DNA from: Oscillibacter sp. MSJ-31
GTDB taxonomy: Bacteria; Bacillota; Clostridia; Oscillospirales; Oscillospiraceae
Direction of reading: 5' to 3'
Length of the DNA stretch: 64,000 bases
Assembly: GCF_018918025.1 (NCBI RefSeq)
Contig: NZ_JAHLPT010000009.1
Coordinates: 18,308 to 82,307 of the forward strand
Shown: in pieces, positions 59,491 to 64,000 of the stretch
Numbering within the stretch: position 1 is the first letter of the stretch
How the letters are laid out: each line of letters starts with the position of its first letter
Position numbers and translations under genes: made by a program
The notes under the pieces: model-generated
The model's input: the letters and a program-made list of their open reading frames with translations, nothing else
The model's database searches: none
Told to the model about the DNA's origin: nothing

Positions 59491-59505
59491 CTTTTTCAAA
59501 AGGCG
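59491..59505 (+). repeat. Putative attR core (15-bp direct repeat)
   Basis: Identical to 11498-11512. It is 10 bases ahead of the ychF -35 box, so that promoter is not part of the prophage. Confidence 0.6.
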
Positions 59506-59515
59506 GCGGAATGTC

Positions 59516-59544
59516 TTGCGTTTTGCGCCCCGGCGTGATAGAAT
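59516..59544 (+). promoter_or_regulatory. ychF promoter
   Basis: TTGCGT (59516-59521), a 17-base spacer and TAGAAT (59539-59544), with a TGA extension. It is 33 bases from the ychF start. Confidence 0.6.
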
Positions 59545-59577
59545 GTTTTGCTGAAAAATAAAAGGAGGCTTTCCTTT

Positions 59578-60690
59578 ATGAAATTAGGTATCGTCGGGCT
59601 GCCGAACGTCGGCAAGTCCACCCTGTTCAACGCCATCACCAACGCCGGCGCGGAGAGCGCCAACTATCCGTTCTGCACCATCGAGCCGAACGTCGGCATG
59701 GTGGCTGTGCCCGACGAGCGGCTGGACAAGCTCGCCGAGATGTACCACCCCAAGAAGAAGACCCCCGCGGTCATCGAATTCGTGGACATCGCAGGCCTTG
59801 TCAAGGGCGCCAGCCAGGGCGCGGGCTTGGGCAACAAGTTTCTGGAGAACATCCGCCGCACGGACGCCATCGTTCACGTCGTGCGCTGCTTCGATGACGA
59901 GAACATCATGCACGTCGTCGCCGACGCCAGCACGAACGTGCCCGTCGATCCCATCGGCGACATTGAAACGATCGACCTCGAACTCATCATGGCCGACCTC
60001 GAAATGGTGAACCGCCGCGTGGAAAAGGCCGCGAAGATGGCCAAGGGCGACAAGAAGTTCCTGCACGAGGCGGACGTATTCAAGGCACTCGCCGCGCACC
60101 TCGACGCCGGTAAGAGCGCGCGCACCTTTGAAGCCGACAGCAAGGAGGACGCCGAGCTGATCGCCACCGCCGACCTGCTCAGCCTCAAGCCCATCATCTA
60201 CGCCGCAAACATGGACGAGGACGGCTTTGCCGACAAGGACTCCAACAAATATTATAAGCTCGTCGCCGATTTGGCGGCAAAGGAGGGCGCGGAGGTGCTG
60301 CCCATCTGCGCCAAGCTCGAGCAGGACATTGCTGAGCTGGACGGCGACGACCGCGCCATGTTCCTTGAGGAGCTGGGCATCGAAAAGTCCGGCCTGGACC
60401 GTCTAATCCAGTGCTCCTATACGCTGCTGGGTCTTATCTCCTTCCTCACCTACGGCGAGGACGAGTGCCGCGCGTGGACCATCGTCAAGGGTACGAAGGC
60501 TCCACAGGCCGCCGGCAAGATCCACTCCGACATCGAGCGCGGCTTCATCCGTGCCGAGACCATCAACTTCTCCGAGATGATCGCCTGCGGCTCCGTGGCC
60601 GCCGCCAAGGAGAAGGGGCTGCTGCGCAGCGAGGGCAAGGACTACGTCGTCAAGGACGGCGACATGATCTATTTTCGCTTCAACGTCTGA
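59578..60690 (+). CDS. ychF: Redox-regulated ATPase YchF
   Basis: A universally conserved Obg-family P-loop protein that hydrolyses ATP and binds ribosomes. It begins MKLGIVGLPNVGKSTLFNAI (G1), with FVDIAGLVKGASQGAGLGNKFL (in parts; G3), and ends in the TGS domain (FLTYGEDECRAWTIVKGT, then VVKDGDMIYFRF). 370 residues. The ATG at 59578 follows AAAGGAGG. It is the chromosomal neighbour right of the prophage. Confidence 0.96.
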   Translation: MKLGIVGLPNVGKSTLFNAITNAGAESANYPFCTIEPNVGMVAVPDERLDKLAEMYHPKKKTPAVIEFVDIAGLVKGASQGAGLGNKFLENIRRTDAIVHVVRCFDDENIMHVVADASTNVPVDPIGDIETIDLELIMADLEMVNRRVEKAAKMAKGDKKFLHEADVFKALAAHLDAGKSARTFEADSKEDAELIATADLLSLKPIIYAANMDEDGFADKDSNKYYKLVADLAAKEGAEVLPICAKLEQDIAELDGDDRAMFLEELGIEKSGLDRLIQCSYTLLGLISFLTYGEDECRAWTIVKGTKAPQAAGKIHSDIERGFIRAETINFSEMIACGSVAAAKEKGLLRSEGKDYVVKDGDMIYFRFNV

Positions 60691-60697
60691 GCTTACA

Positions 60698-60725
60698 AAA
60701 CGGGGAGATGCCATTCTCCCCGTTT
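60698..60725 (+). terminator. Terminator after ychF
   Basis: AAACGGGGAGA/TCTCCCCGTTT stem with a 6-base loop. Few T follow, but placement 8 bases past ychF supports it. Confidence 0.7.
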
Positions 60726-60738
60726 CGGTTACCCTTCC

Positions 60739-60768
60739 TGTAAACCTATATAAAATTTTAGGTTGACA
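60739..60768 (+). promoter_or_regulatory. BirA operator overlapping the bioY promoter
   Basis: TGTAAACC (60739-60746), 14 bases, GGTTGACA (60761-60768). This matches the Firmicute BirA box layout and includes the -35 of the promoter, so biotin-loaded BirA should block bioY. Confidence 0.75.
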
Positions 60769-60791
60769 GAGACTCCGTGCTGTGCTACACT
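60763..60791 (+). promoter_or_regulatory. bioY promoter
   Basis: TTGACA (60763-60768), a 17-base spacer and TACACT (60786-60791) with TGC extension. The -35 lies inside the BirA box. Confidence 0.75.
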
Positions 60792-60826
60792 GGCCCCATC
60801 CTATTGAGAAAAAGAAAGGCAGCCCC

Positions 60827-61363
60827 ATGAAAACAAGAGACCTCATCTACTGCGCCCTGTTCGCCGCCCTGACCGCCATCGGCGCGTTCCTCCACTTCCA
60901 ATTCATGCACGCGACCATCACGCTGCAGTGCTTCTTCACCGCCATGGCCGGACTGTTGCTCGGTGCCAGGCTCGGCGCGCTCTCGCAGGCGCTCTACGTC
61001 GGTCTCGGTCTGGTGGGGCTTCCCATCTTCGCTGCCGGCGGCGGCTTCAGCTATGTGTTCAATCCCACCTTCGGCTTTCTGCTCGGTCTGATCCCCGCCG
61101 CGTGGGTCATCGGCAGGCTCGCGGAGAAAAACCGCACGCCGCTGCGTCTCGCGCTCGCCTGCGCCGCCGGCTTCGCTGTGCTTTACGCCATCGGCCTGCC
61201 CTACATCGCGCTCATCGTAAACGTCTACAACGGCGGAGCCGTCAGCGCGGCGAAGCTCGCCACGGCCTATATGCTGCCCTATCTCCCCGGCGACTGCCTG
61301 AAGATCGTCGTCAGTGTGCTCCTTGCCCCGCGTATTCTCAGGGCAATGGCAAGAAATTCATAA
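60827..61363 (+). CDS. bioY: Biotin transporter BioY
   Basis: 178 residues. The S-component of the biotin ECF transporter, with about six membrane segments. FTAMAGLLLGARLGALSQALYVGLGLVGLPIFAAGGG (in parts) is the family signature, and YMLPYLPGDCLKIVVSVLLAP is the typical end. It may work with shared ECF A/T subunits encoded elsewhere. The ATG at 60827 follows AAAGG. A BirA box controls it. Confidence 0.94.
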   Translation: MKTRDLIYCALFAALTAIGAFLHFQFMHATITLQCFFTAMAGLLLGARLGALSQALYVGLGLVGLPIFAAGGGFSYVFNPTFGFLLGLIPAAWVIGRLAEKNRTPLRLALACAAGFAVLYAIGLPYIALIVNVYNGGAVSAAKLATAYMLPYLPGDCLKIVVSVLLAPRILRAMARNS

Positions 61364-61373
61364 AAATTTTACC

Positions 61374-61397
61374 GCAAAGTTGCAAATGCAACTTTGC
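61374..61397 (+). promoter_or_regulatory. Perfect palindrome at the rubrerythrin promoter
   Basis: GCAAAGTTGCA-AA-TGCAACTTTGC, 11-base arms. It overlaps the -35 box (61394-61399) and is not a PerR box. It follows the bioY stop by only 10 bases but lacks a T-run on the plus strand, so I favour an operator over a terminator. Confidence 0.65.
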
Positions 61398-61422
61398 AAA
61401 ACTGCAAATACTATGCTACACT
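61394..61422 (+). promoter_or_regulatory. Rubrerythrin promoter
   Basis: TTGCAA (61394-61399), a 17-base spacer and TACACT (61417-61422) with a TGC extension. Confidence 0.7.
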
Positions 61423-61480
61423 AAGCTCACAAAGGCAAGCAACCTAAAAATTCCAACAAAATCAAATGGAGGATACGAAT

Positions 61481-62068
61481 ATGAAAAAGTGGGTCTGCAA
61501 GGTTTGCGGTTATATCTATGAAGGTCCCGAGGCGCCCGCGGAGTGCCCCGTGTGCCACGCCAAGAGCAATATGTTCGAGGAAGTCAAGGGCGAGATGAAG
61601 CTCGCCGCCGAGCATGAGTTCGGCGTCTATGCCAAGACCGTGAAGAACAACGACCAAATCAGCGAAGAGGACAAGAAGTATATCTTCGATCAGCTCATGG
61701 CCAACTTCAACGGCGAGTGCAGCGAGGTCGGTATGTACCTGTGCATGGCGCGCATCGCGCACCGCGAGGGCTATCCCGAGATCGGCCTGTACTGGGAGAA
61801 GGCCGCCTACGAGGAAGCCGAGCACGCCGCCAAGTTCGCGGAGCTCCTCGGCAGCGACCTCGAGAGCAACATGACCGATTCCACCAAGAAGAACCTCGCC
61901 TGGCGTGTGGACTGTGAGTTCGGCGCGACCAACGGCAAGTTCGAGCTGGCTGCCTGCGCGAAGAAGAACGGCCTTGACGCCATTCACGACACCGTCCATG
62001 AGATGGCCCGCGACGAGGCCCGCCACGGCAAGGCGCTCAAGGGCCTGCTGGAGCGCTACTTCAAGTAA
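61481..62068 (+). CDS. Reverse rubrerythrin
   Basis: 195 residues. Peroxide and oxygen detoxification in anaerobes using NADH-derived electrons. Here the rubredoxin domain comes first ([18 protein letters not shown], residues 5-35), and the di-iron ferritin-like domain follows ([33 protein letters not shown]). Domain order is reversed from classical rubrerythrin. The ATG at 61481 follows TGGAGG. Palindromic operator upstream. Confidence 0.94.
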   Translation: MKKWVCKVCGYIYEGPEAPAECPVCHAKSNMFEEVKGEMKLAAEHEFGVYAKTVKNNDQISEEDKKYIFDQLMANFNGECSEVGMYLCMARIAHREGYPEIGLYWEKAAYEEAEHAAKFAELLGSDLESNMTDSTKKNLAWRVDCEFGATNGKFELAACAKKNGLDAIHDTVHEMARDEARHGKALKGLLERYFK

Positions 62069-62099
62069 GCCGAAGGCACTGAAAAATCAAGAGATTTTT

Positions 62100-62133
62100 A
62101 AGGGGAAGCTGAGAGATCGGCTTCCCCTTTTTT
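62100..62133 (+). terminator. Terminator after the rubrerythrin gene
   Basis: AAGGGGAAGC/GCTTCCCCTT stem with a 10-base loop, ending in TTTTTT. Confidence 0.88.
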
Positions 62134-62240
62134 GCGCCCCGCGGGGGAAGGAGCGCAGCTCTATGGGCAAAGCGCTTTTGAAGAACAGTAGGCTATCCTT
62201 GAAAACGGTCAGGTGCCGTCAAGATTTATGCGCAAAATTA

Positions 62241-63514
62241 TTTGCAGGCTCCGGCTGAATGAAGTCAGCCGGCAATAGAGGCGTCATTCAGAGCCGCCTC
62301 CAGGTGCTTCATGTTCATGTATTTCTTGCAGCCCCACTGGGTGCCCGCCACGTGGCGCAGCCTCGCGCAGACCAGCATCAGGGCGGAGTTGCCGTCAGGG
62401 AACGTCCCTACCACCCGCGTCCGTCGGCGGATCTCACGGTTCAGCCGCTCGATCACGTTGTTGGTGCGGATACGGGTCCAATGTTCGCCAGGAAAATCAC
62501 AGTAGGTCAGCGTCTCCTCAATGCCGTCCTCGACCTTCTTGGCAGCCTCCTTCAGCTTCATGGCGCGCAGCTCGGCGACCACGGCTTTCGCCTTCTCGCG
62601 GGACGCCTTTTTGCTCTCCTGGGCGTGGATCGCCTTGAGCATTTTTGCCACAATTTTGACCTTGGATTTAGGCACAACAGAGAAAACGTTGCGGTAGAAA
62701 TGTACCGTGCAGCGTTGGTATTTGGCCTCGGGGAACACTTCGCCCACGGCCTCCAGCATCCCCATGCACTTGTCGCCGACGATGAGCTTCACACCATCCA
62801 GTCCGCGTCCACAGAGCCACTGGAAGAAGCTGACCCAACTGGCCTTGTCCTCTTTCATTCCTTCAGCGGCCCCCAAAACCTCGCGAAAACCGTCCTCATT
62901 CACGGCGATTGCCACCAAAACAGCAACATTTTCGTACTCTCCACCCCAGTTGCGGCACAGGTAGATGCCGTCCACGTAGACGTATGGATACCGTCCGCCC
63001 TGTAACGGGCGGTTGCGCCAATCCTCGATGTGAACGCAGGCTTTCTTGTTCAGCTCGCTGATGGTGGCGGGCGAGACCTTGCTGCCCCACAGTATCTCCG
63101 TGATGTCCTCCACACGGCGCACGGAAACGCCTGCCAGGTACATCTCGATGAGGGCCTCCTCCACGCTGCTCTCCCGGCGGCGATACCGCTCAATGATGGC
63201 TGTCTCGAAGGACACGCCCTTGAGTCGGGGTACATGGAGCGTGACGTCGCCGGAGGTCGTGGTGAGGCTGCGGTCGTAGTGACCGCTGCGGTAGCCCTGA
63301 CGGGCCTCGCTGCGCTCGTAGCGCGCCGCCTGCGTCAGCGACTCCGCCTCCTTCTCCAGCAGCTCGTTCAGGGTTTCTTCTACACTTCCTCGAACTAATT
63401 CTTTGAGCTGCCCCTTGATAATTTCCTCATTCAGCTGTACAATTTTCTCGGACATAGTTTGCTGTCTCCTTTCAGAATGGTGTGTCGTGACTTCATTCTA
63501 CCAGAGCCTGCAAG
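62241..63514. mobile_element. IS256-family insertion sequence
   Basis: One transposase gene framed by inverted repeats: TTGCAGGCTCCGGCTGAATG (62242 on) and, on the other strand, TTGCAGGCTCTGGTAGAATG (from 63513), 20 of 23 positions alike. Outer ends and target duplication could not be fixed. Weaker matches (TGCGCAAA...) occur further out at about 62229 and 63545. Confidence 0.75.
62265..63455 (-). CDS. IS256-family transposase
   Basis: 396 residues, Mutator-type DDE transposase. YVYVDGIYLCRNWGGEYEN, then GVKLIVGDKCMGMLEAVGEVF, and FYRNVFSVVPKS followed by RTNNVIERLNREIRRRTRVVGTFPD (in parts). C-terminal CxxC-like (RHVAGTQWGCKKYMNM). Full length and unbroken. The ATG at 63455 follows AAAGGAG. 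Confidence 0.94.
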   Translation of the reverse strand: MSEKIVQLNEEIIKGQLKELVRGSVEETLNELLEKEAESLTQAARYERSEARQGYRSGHYDRSLTTTSGDVTLHVPRLKGVSFETAIIERYRRRESSVEEALIEMYLAGVSVRRVEDITEILWGSKVSPATISELNKKACVHIEDWRNRPLQGGRYPYVYVDGIYLCRNWGGEYENVAVLVAIAVNEDGFREVLGAAEGMKEDKASWVSFFQWLCGRGLDGVKLIVGDKCMGMLEAVGEVFPEAKYQRCTVHFYRNVFSVVPKSKVKIVAKMLKAIHAQESKKASREKAKAVVAELRAMKLKEAAKKVEDGIEETLTYCDFPGEHWTRIRTNNVIERLNREIRRRTRVVGTFPDGNSALMLVCARLRHVAGTQWGCKKYMNMKHLEAALNDASIAG

Positions 63515-63887
63515 CTATGTCTTCTTTTATGCGGTTTTCAATTTGCGCAACTTATTGTACATTATCCCCTTTATTTTTTAACGGCATAAGCAAGCGTCGA
63601 TTGTTCCTGCTTTTCAAAAATAATTTTAGCATAGTTGCTGTCCAATAAAAATCCCTACAAGCGCAGAAAACGAAAAAAGCCCGGTGAGTACAGAGAAAAT
63701 CTGAAACTCACCGGGGCTACTCACATACCTAGTTTCTACCACTGGCTACTCTAGACAAATCATATCTTTAATGGTTTTGTCTTGGTTTTTAATACAATCT
63801 TCCCCTTGCCTGAAAATCCAGTTCCAGGAATCGCAGCAGCGATGCTCGCAATCTTCTCCGATCCTCCACCAATTAATAGGGATTGCC
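63515..63887. other. Non-coding stretch right of the IS256 element
   Basis: No supported gene. An inverted repeat AGCCCGGTGAGT/ACTCACCGGGGCT with a 16-base loop lies at about 63679-63719. It has no T-run and may be part of an older mobile-element end. Confidence 0.45.
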
Positions 63888-64000
63888 ATGAAACAGGAGC
63901 TTTTGCAGAAAATCATGGAGCTGCGGCAGCAGGATGTAACACAGTTCTATACGGCCTGTGACCACGGCATCGGCCTTTATGCCGCTGAGCAGATCAATGT
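63888..64000 (+). CDS. Start of an unidentified gene (runs off right edge)
   Basis: The ATG at 63888 opens at least 37 codons (MKQELLQKIMELRQQDVTQF, then ACDHGIGLYAAEQIN) with no stop before the edge. AGGG lies 7 bases upstream. It looks coding, but the visible part is too short to identify. Possibly a mobile-element protein. Confidence 0.45.
   Translation, partial: MKQELLQKIMELRQQDVTQFYTACDHGIGLYAAEQIN

Larger units (their letters stand above)
11498..59505. mobile_element. Myovirus-type prophage with a DGR, about 48 kb
   Basis: The span between two copies of a 15-base repeat, CTTTTTCAAAAGGCG, contains every phage gene in the window and no housekeeping gene. Flanking genes (rnj, ychF) keep their terminator and promoter. 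Gene content: lambda-type head genes, P2-type contractile tail, holin/endolysin, repressor, replication and regulatory genes, and a diversity-generating retroelement. No gene for a tyrosine or serine recombinase is visible between the repeats. The only recombinase is the IS30-type transposase at the left end. No structural gene in the late region looks broken, so the prophage could be functional. Confidence 0.85.

Noticed and set aside
61374..61397. Terminator of bioY
   Set aside because: The palindrome has no T-run on the plus strand and overlaps the rubrerythrin -35, so I call it an operator. A dual role is not excluded.
1..64000. tRNA or rRNA genes
   Set aside because: I scanned intergenic DNA for cloverleaf-like or rRNA sequence and saw none. 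In particular attL/attR is not in a tRNA gene.

Overview
This window looks like a GC-rich, strictly anaerobic Firmicute of the class Clostridia, probably Oscillospiraceae-like. That placement is an inference. It rests on the conserved order gdpP-rplI-dnaB-tilS-hpt-ftsH, an RNase J gene, strong GGAGG ribosome sites, a reverse rubrerythrin and a BirA-controlled bioY.

Left chromosomal flank (1-11.5 kb): the start of a branched-chain amino-acid-type ABC binding lipoprotein runs off the left edge. Then comes the minus-strand housekeeping operon gdpP to ftsH, with an odd 87-bp second copy of the hpt 3' end. The divergent rnj gene ends in a perfect terminator.

Prophage (about 11.5-59.5 kb): this is a complete-looking myovirus-type prophage. 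A 15-bp direct repeat (11498-11512 and 59491-59505) lies exactly between the rnj terminator and the ychF promoter and is the best attL/attR candidate. From left to right it holds an IS30-type transposase, the lysis genes, a diversity-generating retroelement (reverse transcriptase, template repeat, and a variable tail protein), and the contractile-tail genes. Next come the lambda-type head genes (capsid E, decoration D, ClpP-like protease with nested scaffold, portal B, terminase A) and two different candidate small terminases. All of these are on the minus strand. At 41-49 kb lie a lipoprotein, an XRE repressor, a GC-rich repeat region, and the only plus-strand phage operon, made of about a dozen small proteins mostly of unknown function. 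The early minus-strand operon (59.4-49.4 kb) encodes an IS30-like HTH protein, a dUTPase with a zinc ribbon, two orphan DNA methyltransferases, an HUH replication initiator, an HD hydrolase, a DUF1064-like nuclease, many Cys-rich mini-proteins and a sigma-like late regulator. No tyrosine or serine integrase is visible.

Right flank (59.5-64 kb): ychF, bioY with a BirA box, a reverse rubrerythrin with a palindromic operator, an IS256-family element, and the start of an unidentified gene at the edge.

The strongest signals are as follows. (1) The DGR has 14 of 14 template/variable differences at template adenines. (2) A 14-bp operator (ACACG-N4-CGTGT) sits at both promoters of the plus-strand small-protein operon, and that operon reuses a conserved ~83-bp leader three times. 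(3) The prophage lacks an integrase, has an IS30 transposase at one end, and has a stand-alone IS30-like DNA-binding domain at the other. (4) A cluster of hairpins lies between a methyltransferase gene and the HUH Rep gene.
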